A stretch of DNA of 64,000 nucleotides from Flavobacterium sp. HBTb2-11-1 (GTDB lineage Bacteria > Bacteroidota > Bacteroidia > Flavobacteriales > Flavobacteriaceae). Where the stretch lies: NCBI RefSeq assembly GCF_009826975.1, contig NZ_WUMO01000004.1, positions 310,001 to 374,000 of the forward strand, in the 5' to 3' direction. The position numbers and the translations under genes were made by a program. The first letter of the stretch is position 1. Every line of letters begins with the position of its first letter. The notes below the pieces were generated by a model. That model was not told where the DNA came from. It made no database searches and saw only the letters and a list, made by a program, of their open reading frames with translations. Below are positions 17,803-26,194 of the stretch, piece after piece.

Positions 17803-17843
17803 AAAACGGCCTGTAAATATTGATTTACAGGCCGTTTTATTTT
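17803..17843. terminator. Bidirectional terminator between convergent genes
   Basis: AAAACGGCCTGTAAAT (17803-17818) and ATTTACAGGCCGTTTT (17823-17838) form a perfect 16-bp stem with loop ATTG. A-rich and T-rich flanks on the two sides allow termination on both strands, for the receptor (plus) and the small lipoprotein (minus). Confidence 0.85.
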
Positions 17844-17848
17844 TACTA

Positions 17849-18007
17849 TTAGTCAGTTATAGAAACATTTAAGCTATCTGCTTTTTTAAGTACTGCCGCT
17901 TCTTTTTTAGCGCTAGGAGAATCTTCGTCATTGCAAAGTGCGTCGCAGCTGTAATTGAAACTTATTAAAATGACGATTGCGATAATTTTAAAATATAAGT
18001 TGTTCAT
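17849..18007 (-). CDS. Small lipoprotein of unknown function
   Basis: This is a 52-residue protein from the ATG at 18007. An in-frame ATG at 18040 would add 11 residues without signal character. A hydrophobic stretch (FKIIAIVILISF) is followed by NYSC, a plausible lipobox cysteine. The mature part is short and rich in Lys, Asp and Ser, much like the lipoproteins at 25318 and 25771. It ends at the bidirectional terminator. No family is recognised. The gene is supported by the lipoprotein signal and by the terminator position. Confidence 0.55.
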   Translation of the reverse strand: MNNLYFKIIAIVILISFNYSCDALCNDEDSPSAKKEAAVLKKADSLNVSITD

Positions 18008-18261
18008 GTTGTTGGGGTTAAGGATTAAATTTTTGCGCAAAATATAATGGCTTCCCGTTCTCTACTTATATAATTTTAGGCAAATCTTTCATTATTCCCA
18101 CTTTTTTATTTAGCATATAATGGTTTAAAAATCAATTGTTTGAAGGGTTTAGTGTGGGAATTATGTAAAAACATACTAACAATTATATAAATGAAAGATT
18201 TTTAAAATATGAACTTTGAAAATGAGAATATTCTGAATGTCTAACCCAAAAGATTATAATC

Positions 18262-18708
18262 ATGAATATAAAAGGAAGTATAATTGTAATAGAAGAAAAC
18301 AAAGAAAATCGTCTTTTGTTTCAGGAAATTATTTCAGATTTGGAACTCAGGAATACTCTGCTTTGTTTCAACACCTTTGCTGAGGCTATGTTGTATATGG
18401 CTGCTCAAAAAAATATACCTTTTTTGTTATTTTCCAATGTATTGCAATTCAATGAAGATGACAGACAATCCAGTTATAAAAAAACAATATTAAGGAAGAT
18501 GAAATGTCCTTGCCTTTTTTATTCTATTTTGTTTACCAGTTCTTTTGTCATAGATACTTATGCAATACCTGCAAAGAGTTATTTTATTACGCCTTACAGC
18601 GATGAAAAATTTAAAGAAACTATACAGACCATAATAGAATACTGGTCACTGAAACATTCTGCCGAACAATACAAATCAAAATGGCGAAACAAAATAAAAA
18701 CACTATAA
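18262..18708 (+). CDS. Degenerate response-regulator receiver domain protein
   Basis: A 148-residue single-domain protein that follows the receiver pattern. IIVIEENKENRLLF matches the first strand and acidic pocket (E-E in place of D-D). The strand that should carry the phosphorylated Asp reads FLLFSNVL, with Ser58 at the Asp position. TPYSDEKF stands where KP-F is expected, so the conserved Lys is not obvious. Without the Asp it cannot be phosphorylated in the normal way and may act as a constitutive or protein-binding pseudo-receiver. It lies near the CheB-CheR-kinase fusion at 19139, a possible partner. No output domain is present. The fold assignment is moderately sure. Confidence 0.6.
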   Translation: MNIKGSIIVIEENKENRLLFQEIISDLELRNTLLCFNTFAEAMLYMAAQKNIPFLLFSNVLQFNEDDRQSSYKKTILRKMKCPCLFYSILFTSSFVIDTYAIPAKSYFITPYSDEKFKETIQTIIEYWSLKHSAEQYKSKWRNKIKTL

Positions 18709-18839
18709 AACAGAATCTTATAAATTTTCTCCAAAATGATATAACAAATACTTCGCTTAATTTATTGAATTTTAATGTTTTATGAAACGAGGTAATAATC
18801 ATACTTTCAATTTCTGATGGTATAAAAAAACAGTAGAAA

Positions 18840-19106
18840 ATGAATGCAAGAAATGAAAACAGCGATTTATTCCAAGATGGCATTGATCGTACTCAAGAAG
18901 CAAATTGGGATCCTATTTTGGGATATCATATGTATTTTCCGAATGACGAGAATAAGGGTGAAGAATTAAATGAAGCAAATAGCCCAATTCAAAAACCAAA
19001 TACAGGAGATTGGGGAGATGATGCGGATTACGAAGAGCTCAGACATAAAGATAATTCTGTCATGAATATTCGAACTTTTGGAAATGAAGAAACAAAAACG
19101 GATTAA
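18840..19106 (+). CDS. Small hydrophilic protein of unknown function
   Basis: An 88-residue protein, strongly polar and acidic, with no signal peptide or membrane segment. It contains DPILGYHMYFPNDENKGEE and GDWGDDADYEE. No domain is recognised. It lies 131 bases after the pseudo-receiver on the same strand and ends just before a strong bidirectional hairpin, which supports a real transcribed gene. It may be co-transcribed with the pseudo-receiver. Its composition suggests a disordered or partner-bound protein. No function is proposed. Confidence 0.5.
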   Translation: MNARNENSDLFQDGIDRTQEANWDPILGYHMYFPNDENKGEELNEANSPIQKPNTGDWGDDADYEELRHKDNSVMNIRTFGNEETKTD

Positions 19107-19111
19107 AGAAT

Positions 19112-19140
19112 AAAAAGAGTGGTTTTTCCGCTCTTTTTTT
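19112..19140. terminator. Bidirectional terminator
   Basis: AAAAAGAGTGG (19112-19122) pairs with CCGCTCTTTTT (19128-19138) with loop TTTTT and one G-T pair. It lies between the convergent genes ending at 19106 and 19139. The minus-strand stop codon overlaps its edge. Confidence 0.8.
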
Positions 19141-22100
19141 ATACAGGAAGATAAATACAAATAATAGTTCCTTTTTCCGGTTTGCTTGAAACTTGAATAT
19201 AACCATTATGATTGGAAACGATTTTATGTACGAGTGTCAAACCCAATCCGCTTCCATAGTGGTTTTCGTTACTATGAAGTTTATAAAAAGGATCAAAAAT
19301 TAGATTTTCAAAATCCTTCGTAAATCCCATTCCATTGTCTTTGATCATGATTTTAGTGTAATTTCGATTCGAATTGGCATTTACATGTTTAATTTCCTCT
19401 GGAGATGGCTGTACTGCACTTATCTTAATTTGAGGATTTACATCTTTCTTGGCATATTTAATAGAATTGATTATTAATTGAGAAAAAAGCTGTTTCAGCT
19501 GGGAGGGAATGCTGAAAAGAATAGGGAGCACATCGAAAGTAATTTCTGCCTTATACTCTTGAATCATGCTTTTTAGTTCGGTAATGGCTTTTTTTACTAC
19601 AATATTAAGATCAGTTTTCTTAAAAGATTTGTCGCTGAAATTTACTTTAGAATAATTAAGTAAATCTTCAATAAGCTGATTCAGATTTACAGCTGTATTC
19701 AGTAGACGATGCAAATTATGTTTTCCTGATTCCGACAATAATTTTTCGGAGTCTAAAACCTTTTTTCCAAACATATAGATTTTTCGTCCAGGCTCAAGCA
19801 AATTATGGCTCGCGGCATTTGTAAATAATTCCAAATGTACGCCGTAGCTTTTTAATTCAAGGTTTTTATTTTTAATTGATTCGTTGCTAGACTCTAATTC
19901 TGTAATATCTTCAAGCGCAATTAAAATCATTCCTTCTGGTACAGAATTAATAATTGGAGCGGCATTTAAAAGCATTGTTTTTTTTATTCCGTTTTCAAGA
20001 ATAAAATTGATTTTAAAATTTTCTATTGTTTCTCCCTGATTTACTTTCTTCAACACAGATTCTTTGAATTCAGGAATGTTCCAATGACAAGAGCCAATTT
20101 CAAAAATTGAAATTCCTTCTGTTTCTTCTTGAATAGTATTAAAGTAATTGTAAAATGATGGATTGGCGCTTTTTATAGCCGCATTTTGGTCAATTATAAT
20201 TACGGGCTCTCGGATTGTTTTTACAATAGATTCGTAAAAATTTCGCATAAGAGCAAGTTCATCCCTACGGTTCTGTAATTCTTCATTTAAAAAAGAAAGC
20301 TCCTTGTTATTTGACTGCAATTCTTCAGCAGAAGCCGTTAGTTTTTCGTTTATAAGCTGTAGTTCTTCAGTATTAGTCAATAATTCTACGTTGGTATTCT
20401 GCAGTTCTTCAAAATAAATCTGCTGTTCTTCGGTAACCCTTTTAAAATCGCCTCGAAGCTGATGCAATTCTTTTTGAAATTCGTTCGAAGGACTTTCAGC
20501 ATTGGTAATGAGTTCTGAATGCGAGAGTGTTTTTTTGCAAAAGACAATCAATAGCAAATCAAGATTTGAAGGAAGAAAAATAACTTCGAAAGAAGTTAAA
20601 AAAGATTGCTTTTTTACAGCAATATGGCCGCCTGAGAAGTTTTTTTTCTCGTTTCTTGCTTTTAAAATGGCATTTCTAAGTTCCAGACTAATCTCTTCTC
20701 GAACCATATTTAAGATGTTAAAACTTGGTTTTCCAGATGCTGGCTGCAAAAACGGGCTTGTGTCTCCGTGAAAATAAACAATTTCAAGCTGTTCGTTTAT
20801 CATTACGGCCGCAGGAGAAAAATTTTCAAGAAGAATGTCAGAAGCAATTTTTTTATAATCTATTTCCGTTTCTGGGCTAACATTTTTTGTTCGATCGCTG
20901 TTTGAGCCTAAACGGATAGTTTTGGGATGTTTCGTTTCATTTTTTCGAATATAGATTTTCTCTTGCTTATCCACTATGGCAAATAAATCCGGCACATTAT
21001 GGGCTGTTTCTGCTTTTCCTAAAAATAAATAGCCGTTATCTCTTAAAGAATAATGAAAGGAAGTCAATACTTGATTTTGTAATTCTGTATCAAAGTAGAT
21101 TAAAACATTGCGGCAGCAGATTAGATCTATTTTGGAAAATGAAGTATCTTTTGTTAAATCATGAACAGCAAATACACACATGTCCTGAATAATTTTATTG
21201 ACATGAAATGTATTATTTCTTTTTGTAAAATATTTTTCGAGTCTTTCGCTGCTAATATTTTTTACATCTTGCAATGTGTATACTCCCGAGCGCGCTTTGA
21301 CAATGCAATGATCAGATAAATCGGAGGCAAAAATTTGAATTTTTATATTTTGCCTATTGTTCTGTTCTAAATATTCGTGCAAACAGATTGCCAGTGAATA
21401 CGCTTCTTCTCCCGTCGAGCAGCCCGCAGACCAAATACGTAAAATTTCATTGTTTGCATTTTCTATTAAAGTGGGAAAAATGGCTGTGCACAAATGATAG
21501 AAAAATGAAGTATCTCTAAAAAAATAAGTCACAGGAATAAGAATATCATTAAACAAAGCGTCTTGTTCTGCTGTGCTGTTTTTTAGAATATTCAAGTATT
21601 TTTGAGTGCTTTCCTGATGTGTAACCACCATTCTTTTTGCAATACGTCTTCGAATTGTCTGATGTTTATAATGTTGAAAATTGGTTCCTGTTCTTAGTTG
21701 TAATAAAGCAGTAATTTCTTTAAGTAGATTTTCTTCATCTTCGTTGCTATTATTTGGATTGTCTTGGTAAGCGTGATTGACTAAATAACTGTTTTGTATT
21801 TCTTTTAATTTGTCTGAAACTTGATCTTGCGGACTAAAGTAATCTATAAAATTTCCAGTGTCATCGTTTTTCGGGATTCCCTTTTTGTGCAGGATTGCAA
21901 TAGAAGTACCGCCCATTTCTTTGACTTTTTTAAGTCCGGCAAAACCATCAACAGCGCTTCCAGAAATAACAAGGCCAATGGTGTAACTTTTATAAATGCT
22001 AGCAAGAGAATCAAAAAAGAAATCGAGGCAGTTGGCAGAATTACTGCTTCTCGTTCGTGATTTAAGCACCAGCGAATCATTCTCAATTTCAAGAAAATTA

Positions 22101-22375
22101 TTAGCTGGAATAACATAGATATGATTTGAATGAAGATCGACTGAACTGACAATTTCTATAACTGGCATTTCTGAATACGATTCGAGTTCCAATGCTAGAT
22201 TTTCGGTTTGCGGAAAATACAAATCTTCCATAATAAGATAAGCCATTTTAGAATCTGCTGGAAATTCTGAAATTACTTTTTTTAGAATTTCAATCTCTGA
22301 TGAAGCTGAACTAATGGCAACAATCGGAAAAAAAGATTCGGCTTTTTGAGTTCTATTTAAATGCACAATATTCAT
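19139..22375 (-). CDS. CheB-CheR-PAS-histidine kinase fusion protein
   Basis: A 1078-residue cytoplasmic signalling protein. Residues about 10-190 are a CheB-type domain. Where active CheB has GAS(T/A)GG it reads SSASSE, and the expected QH is missing, so the Ser and His of the triad seem lost; the Asp region (GSAVDGFAGL) remains. Residues about 215-475 are CheR, with the SAM-binding GCSTGEEAYSLAI and CRNVLIYF intact. A PAS-like segment follows, then a long coiled coil built of ELQ/EEL heptads (about 635-700), a second PAS (about 705-830), and a kinase with H857 in AASHNLLEP, the N-box INSIKYAKK, DNGMGF and GSGLGLTL. Such fusions occur outside chemotaxis operons. No receiver adjoins it; the pseudo-receiver at 18262 is nearby. 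Confidence 0.9.
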   Translation of the reverse strand: MNIVHLNRTQKAESFFPIVAISSASSEIEILKKVISEFPADSKMAYLIMEDLYFPQTENLALELESYSEMPVIEIVSSVDLHSNHIYVIPANNFLEIENDSLVLKSRTRSSNSANCLDFFFDSLASIYKSYTIGLVISGSAVDGFAGLKKVKEMGGTSIAILHKKGIPKNDDTGNFIDYFSPQDQVSDKLKEIQNSYLVNHAYQDNPNNSNEDEENLLKEITALLQLRTGTNFQHYKHQTIRRRIAKRMVVTHQESTQKYLNILKNSTAEQDALFNDILIPVTYFFRDTSFFYHLCTAIFPTLIENANNEILRIWSAGCSTGEEAYSLAICLHEYLEQNNRQNIKIQIFASDLSDHCIVKARSGVYTLQDVKNISSERLEKYFTKRNNTFHVNKIIQDMCVFAVHDLTKDTSFSKIDLICCRNVLIYFDTELQNQVLTSFHYSLRDNGYLFLGKAETAHNVPDLFAIVDKQEKIYIRKNETKHPKTIRLGSNSDRTKNVSPETEIDYKKIASDILLENFSPAAVMINEQLEIVYFHGDTSPFLQPASGKPSFNILNMVREEISLELRNAILKARNEKKNFSGGHIAVKKQSFLTSFEVIFLPSNLDLLLIVFCKKTLSHSELITNAESPSNEFQKELHQLRGDFKRVTEEQQIYFEELQNTNVELLTNTEELQLINEKLTASAEELQSNNKELSFLNEELQNRRDELALMRNFYESIVKTIREPVIIIDQNAAIKSANPSFYNYFNTIQEETEGISIFEIGSCHWNIPEFKESVLKKVNQGETIENFKINFILENGIKKTMLLNAAPIINSVPEGMILIALEDITELESSNESIKNKNLELKSYGVHLELFTNAASHNLLEPGRKIYMFGKKVLDSEKLLSESGKHNLHRLLNTAVNLNQLIEDLLNYSKVNFSDKSFKKTDLNIVVKKAITELKSMIQEYKAEITFDVLPILFSIPSQLKQLFSQLIINSIKYAKKDVNPQIKISAVQPSPEEIKHVNANSNRNYTKIMIKDNGMGFTKDFENLIFDPFYKLHSNENHYGSGLGLTLVHKIVSNHNGYIQVSSKPEKGTIICIYLPV

Positions 22376-22697
22376 GGTCGCTTGGGGTTAAGTTACTCTC
22401 ATTAAATTGAAAGCTGGATACAAAAAACTTATTCATGCAAAAACAGATGTGATCGGTAAATGCATGATAGCAAACAAAATAGAAAATAGAAATAATGAGA
22501 TTGCTTCACCAAATAAACGATCAAAGACAGCTATTTTTAAATTTTCAGTTTGTTTAAAAATATGAGTCCATTAAAAAATAGACTTTATTAAGTGAAGATT
22601 AAAAAAGATTTTGTGTATGGTAAGGCTAAAGTAAAATGAAATCTGAGCGGTCATTTACATAATTTTCAGATTAAATTATATAATTTTCAGACCAAAA

Positions 22698-22730
22698 AAA
22701 ACACCTGTACAAAAATTGCAAAGGTGTTTT
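22698..22730 (-). terminator. Terminator of the SDR/Rieske operon
   Basis: AAAACACCT (22698-22706) pairs with AGGTGTTTT (22722-22730). Read on the minus strand the stem is followed by a run of T, 37 bases past the stop at 22767. The rest of the gap 22376-22766 should hold the promoter of the 19139-22375 gene, but no clear TAnnTTTG box was found and no other feature is seen. Confidence 0.7.
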
Positions 22731-22766
22731 CAAATTAAAAAAATGAAAAAAGTGAGTATTTTATTT

Positions 22767-23525
22767 TTAAATGATCTGGAGATGAGGCCTTATTTGCATG
22801 CTAACAACATCGCAACGTTTAGGCTGGCAGAGACAAAATAATACACTCATGGCAATATCTTCTGCTTCAAGCATCTTCATTTCTTTTATTTTCTCTTTTT
22901 GGACTTCTTTTGGATCAGGCTGCATATCACTTGTTACCGCACCTGGCTCTACATGCGATACTTTAATCCCAAGCGGATTAATTTCTTTGCGTAAAGCTGT
23001 GCTAAAACCTCTTATGGCAGTTTTGGTGGCTACATAAATAACTCCTGTTTTTTCTTTGACTTCGGCGCTCATAGAACCAATATTTACAATATGCCCAGAT
23101 TTTTGTTCTTTCATTCTATTGACTGCTTCTTTCGCAAAAGCTATATATCCTAAGATATTGGTTTCTAAAATATACTTCCAATCCTCATACTCGCCTTCAA
23201 TAATGCCGCGAGCTGGCAGAGCAGCGTTGTTAATTAAAATATCTATTCCGCCAAGGACTTTGTCAACTCTTTCCCAAATTCGGGCAATATCTTCTTTTTG
23301 GGTGATATCTGCTGTTTCTCCAAAGATTTCTCCTTTAGACGATTTGGCTTTAATATCATCCATAGCATGATAAAAATCCGTTTCGTCTCTTCCAAAAATG
23401 AAGACCTTTCCGCCAAGAGAAACTAGTAAATCGGCAATAGCTTTGCCAATTCCAGTTGTACCACCTGTTATTACAATTCGTTTCTGAGATATATTTTCAG
23501 TAAAGTAGTTTGATAAGATTTCCAT
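22767..23525 (-). CDS. Short-chain dehydrogenase/reductase (SDR)
   Basis: A 252-residue NAD(P)-dependent oxidoreductase of the classical SDR family. The cofactor motif TGGTTGIGKAI starts near residue 20, NNAA is at 99-102, a serine at about 151-153 precedes the catalytic Y164 and K168 (YVATK), and EPGAV follows. GRD after the second strand (residues 45-47) hints at NADP preference. It lies 17 bases after the FAD-Rieske gene and ends before a terminator, so the two form one operon. The substrate is unknown. Co-transcription with a flavin/Rieske enzyme suggests a shared redox pathway, which is inference. Length and motifs are typical. Confidence 0.9.
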   Translation of the reverse strand: MEILSNYFTENISQKRIVITGGTTGIGKAIADLLVSLGGKVFIFGRDETDFYHAMDDIKAKSSKGEIFGETADITQKEDIARIWERVDKVLGGIDILINNAALPARGIIEGEYEDWKYILETNILGYIAFAKEAVNRMKEQKSGHIVNIGSMSAEVKEKTGVIYVATKTAIRGFSTALRKEINPLGIKVSHVEPGAVTSDMQPDPKEVQKEKIKEMKMLEAEDIAMSVLFCLCQPKRCDVVSMQIRPHLQII

Positions 23526-23542
23526 GCTGTAATATTTTTATA

Positions 23543-25159
23543 TTATTTAATGTGAAGATTGCTTAAATTGCTTTCAGCAGGACCATTCAATACTGTTCCG
23601 TCGGCTGCGAATCTGGAACCGTGGCACGGGCAATCAAAAGATTTTTCATCTGAATTCCATTGCACAATGCAGCCCAAATGCGGACAAACAGCAGAGAAGG
23701 CGTGAAGCGTCTTGTCGTAATCTCGATAAACTGCCACTTTTCGTAGTCCGAAAGAAAGAATACCGCCGTCCCCAGGTTCTAAATCGGCTGTGTTGTCAAG
23801 ATCAGATCCTGTAATCCAATCTAGATATTGCGAAGCCATATTTCCAGCTTCCTTCATATAATCTCCAATTGCTTTAAATGTAATTCGCGACGGACTGTAT
23901 AAATCCTGCCATTTATTATCGATCCCTTGAATCATATCAGAAATAATCATGGCTCCAATAGTAGCGTGAGTCATTCCGTTTCCAGAGTCACCAGTAATGA
24001 TAAATACATTTTGATCGCCTGGATTTCTGCCTAGAAACCCTAACGAATCAAAAGGTTCCATAACCTGTCCAGACCATTTATAGCTGATTTCATTTAACAA
24101 TGGAAAATATTTTCTAGCCCAAATCTCCAATAGCTCGTAACGCGAAAATGCAGATATTCCTTCTTCATCAGCTTGTCCTGTTTTATGATCTTCACCTCCC
24201 ACAATTAGCAGATCATGTTCATCATCAAAATTTTGCAATCGCACATAATGATAAGGCTGTGCGACCCATTTGGATTCTGGATCTCCAGTATCCCACCATA
24301 AAGCATGTGGCAAACTGCCTTTCGGAATTTTTCCTCCAATAACGTAGGTTCGGTAAGCGTGCTGTTTGGTATGCATGGTTAGCACATCGTTAATAGGTGC
24401 ATTAGTTGCCACAACTATATATTTGGCGCAAAAATTAAAACCATTTACGGTGGCGCCTTTTTCGGTTATATTTTCGGCGTGTGCTTCAGTATAAATAGTG
24501 CCACCTAAATCGATTATAGCTTTTGAAAGTCCTTTTACATAATATAAAATATGAAATTGCGCCTGATTTTTAAATGCGAGGCATCTTTGATTCTGAGATT
24601 CGGCCAGCGAAGGAGTATGGTTTAAAAGAACAGTTTCTAACCCTGCGTTTTGAGTAGCTTCAAATTCTTTATCCAAATTTTTTTCCTTGTCATTCGGATG
24701 AAGAAATAAATAACCGTTTACTCTTTCAAAATCGCAATCAATCTGTAATTCATTTACAATTTTTTCTATTTCATCTATTGCGGCCGTATGGCTTTCGGCG
24801 GCAAGTCGGGCGTTTTCCTTTCCAAATGTGTTTTGAAGATAATAATATCTATCGTCTAAGGCACAAGTTAAATGTGCCGTGGTTCTTCCTGTTTCTCCGC
24901 TGCCAATAAAACCGTCTTCTACCAAAACTACTTTTTTTCCTGCTTTTAAAAGTTTATAAGCAGTTGTAAGTCCGGCAATACCGCCTCCAATAATCAGCAC
25001 CTCAGTATTAATATCCTGAGTTGGTTTTTCGAAAGCGATTATATCAATAGAATCGATCCAGAAGGAAACATTATCGCCTGAAGTAATACTGCCTTCATTT
25101 ATATTTTGATTTGAATTTTCCATTTTTTTAAACTTTTTGTTGAGGTCTAATGCATTCAT
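23543..25159 (-). CDS. FAD-dependent oxidoreductase with C-terminal Rieske domain
   Basis: A 538-residue two-domain protein. The N-terminal DAO-type flavin domain has the dinucleotide motif VLIIGGGIAGLTTAYKLL near residue 55 and GSGETGRTTAHL typical of this group. The last 60 residues are a Rieske [2Fe-2S] domain with C492-x-H494 and C510-x-x-H513 ligands (CPHLGC, CPCHGSRF). An internal ATG at 25123 (MENSNQ) is an alternative start and may be the true one, since the residues before it are lysine-rich and unlike the family. There is no signal peptide, so it is cytoplasmic. It is the first gene of an operon with the SDR at 22767. It resembles the uncharacterised YhfW-type FAD-Rieske proteins; the substrate is not known. 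Confidence 0.88.
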   Translation of the reverse strand: MNALDLNKKFKKMENSNQNINEGSITSGDNVSFWIDSIDIIAFEKPTQDINTEVLIIGGGIAGLTTAYKLLKAGKKVVLVEDGFIGSGETGRTTAHLTCALDDRYYYLQNTFGKENARLAAESHTAAIDEIEKIVNELQIDCDFERVNGYLFLHPNDKEKNLDKEFEATQNAGLETVLLNHTPSLAESQNQRCLAFKNQAQFHILYYVKGLSKAIIDLGGTIYTEAHAENITEKGATVNGFNFCAKYIVVATNAPINDVLTMHTKQHAYRTYVIGGKIPKGSLPHALWWDTGDPESKWVAQPYHYVRLQNFDDEHDLLIVGGEDHKTGQADEEGISAFSRYELLEIWARKYFPLLNEISYKWSGQVMEPFDSLGFLGRNPGDQNVFIITGDSGNGMTHATIGAMIISDMIQGIDNKWQDLYSPSRITFKAIGDYMKEAGNMASQYLDWITGSDLDNTADLEPGDGGILSFGLRKVAVYRDYDKTLHAFSAVCPHLGCIVQWNSDEKSFDCPCHGSRFAADGTVLNGPAESNLSNLHIK

Positions 25160-25317
25160 ATCAAAGCTACTAAGTAAAAAATACCAATGGCTTACAGTTT
25201 TAATTCTAAAAATTTATAGGATTTCCATTGTGCTTTTATATAACAACCAATAGAAATTTTGTAAACATAAATAGTTGAATGGTAGTTTCTTAGTGCAAAT
25301 TGTAAAAACGAATTATT

Positions 25318-25665
25318 ATGAAAACATTAAAAATTTTGATGCTCATTATTCTAACAGGAATGATAGGTTCTTGTAAAAACAATAATGATGGGTACAGCGA
25401 CGAAATAGAAACTAATCAAAATCCGCTAGATACTGGTGCAACGGCAAAAGACACTGCAAGAAGCATTAATGATAATTCCGTAAATGTCGAAGATCCGCAG
25501 AGCATGGGATCTGGCAATAGCGGATCTGCAGAGCATAGCAACGCTGGAACAGGTACAGGTCCCAGTGCGAGTGCAGAAGATGGGGCAACCTACACCAGCG
25601 AATCGGGTGTACAAAAAGATAGCGTAAGATTGAAAAAAGACAGTATAAAGAAGAAAAAGAAATAA
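25318..25665 (+). CDS. Small lipoprotein with a low-complexity Ser/Gly and Lys-rich tail
   Basis: A 115-residue protein with a lipoprotein signal (MLIILTGMIGSC, cysteine near residue 19). The mature part is low complexity, with stretches such as GSGNSGSAEHSNAGTGTG, and ends in KKDSIKKKKK. No domain is recognised. The next gene at 25771 is a shorter lipoprotein of the same style with the same MKT start and DSIK near its end, so the two may be diverged duplicates. It is divergent from the FAD-Rieske operon. The likely location is the periplasmic face of a membrane. Function unknown. Confidence 0.65.
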   Translation: MKTLKILMLIILTGMIGSCKNNNDGYSDEIETNQNPLDTGATAKDTARSINDNSVNVEDPQSMGSGNSGSAEHSNAGTGTGPSASAEDGATYTSESGVQKDSVRLKKDSIKKKKK

Positions 25666-25770
25666 CAGCATTATATAAGAAGTTTTGAAAATTGTGTAAA
25701 GAGTACATTTATATAAAGAGCTATTTTTATAAAAATTAAAATTTGATAATGTTCATTAAAAAATATAATT

Positions 25771-25974
25771 ATGAAAACGCAAATAATAACTAAAATGGCT
25801 TTTTTGATTCTCCTAGCAGGATTAGCATTTTCTTGTAAAAAGAATGAAAGCACTACAATAGATTCGCATGAAAATGATAGCATTCAAAACACTATGGATA
25901 CTGTTGGACCAGAAGTTGATACCATAGATATGGATACGACTTCAACCGTTAAGACCGATTCTATCAAGCGATAA
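25771..25974 (+). CDS. Small lipoprotein, Asp/Thr-rich
   Basis: A 67-residue protein with a lipoprotein signal ending LAGLAFSC (cysteine near residue 22), followed by a charged tail with repeated D-T-x-D units (MDTVGPEVDTIDMDTTSTV) and DSIKR at the end. It follows the similar lipoprotein at 25318 by about 105 bases and is closed by a clear terminator. No family is recognised. Together the pair looks like small envelope lipoproteins with disordered mature regions. Function unknown. Confidence 0.6.
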   Translation: MKTQIITKMAFLILLAGLAFSCKKNESTTIDSHENDSIQNTMDTVGPEVDTIDMDTTSTVKTDSIKR

Positions 25975-25999
25975 TTGTTTTATTATGCACAAAAAACAA

Positions 26000-26030
26000 A
26001 AAGCTGGATCTAAAGGATTCAGCTTTTTTT
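26000..26030 (+). terminator. Rho-independent terminator after the lipoprotein pair
   Basis: AAAGCTGGATC (26000-26010) pairs with GATTCAGCTTT (26016-26026) with one G-T pair, followed by further T residues. It lies 26 bases after the stop of the 25771 gene. Confidence 0.75.
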
Positions 26031-26112
26031 GATGTTGCATCAGAAAAGACTTTTACTATGTTTTTAGTTAAAAATCATTTTAAAGATTGCTTAAAGTGAA
26101 TGCGTTTTTATT

Positions 26113-26120
26113 TATATTTG
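26113..26120 (+). promoter_or_regulatory. Promoter of the kinase/response-regulator operon
   Basis: TATATTTG (26113-26120) matches the Bacteroidota -7 consensus, with TTG at 26087-26089, 23 bases upstream. It would give a leader of about 68 bases before 26195. Confidence 0.5.
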
Positions 26121-26194
26121 AGAAGGAATTTAACAAAATTGAGCGTATTTTGTAAATTAAGCAGCATTAGAAATTATTTCCACTCAGTAAGATA

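Noticed and set aside
21821..22152. Reading frames on both strands overlapping the CheB part of the fusion gene
   Set aside because: They overlap a long gene with clear domain motifs and show none of their own.
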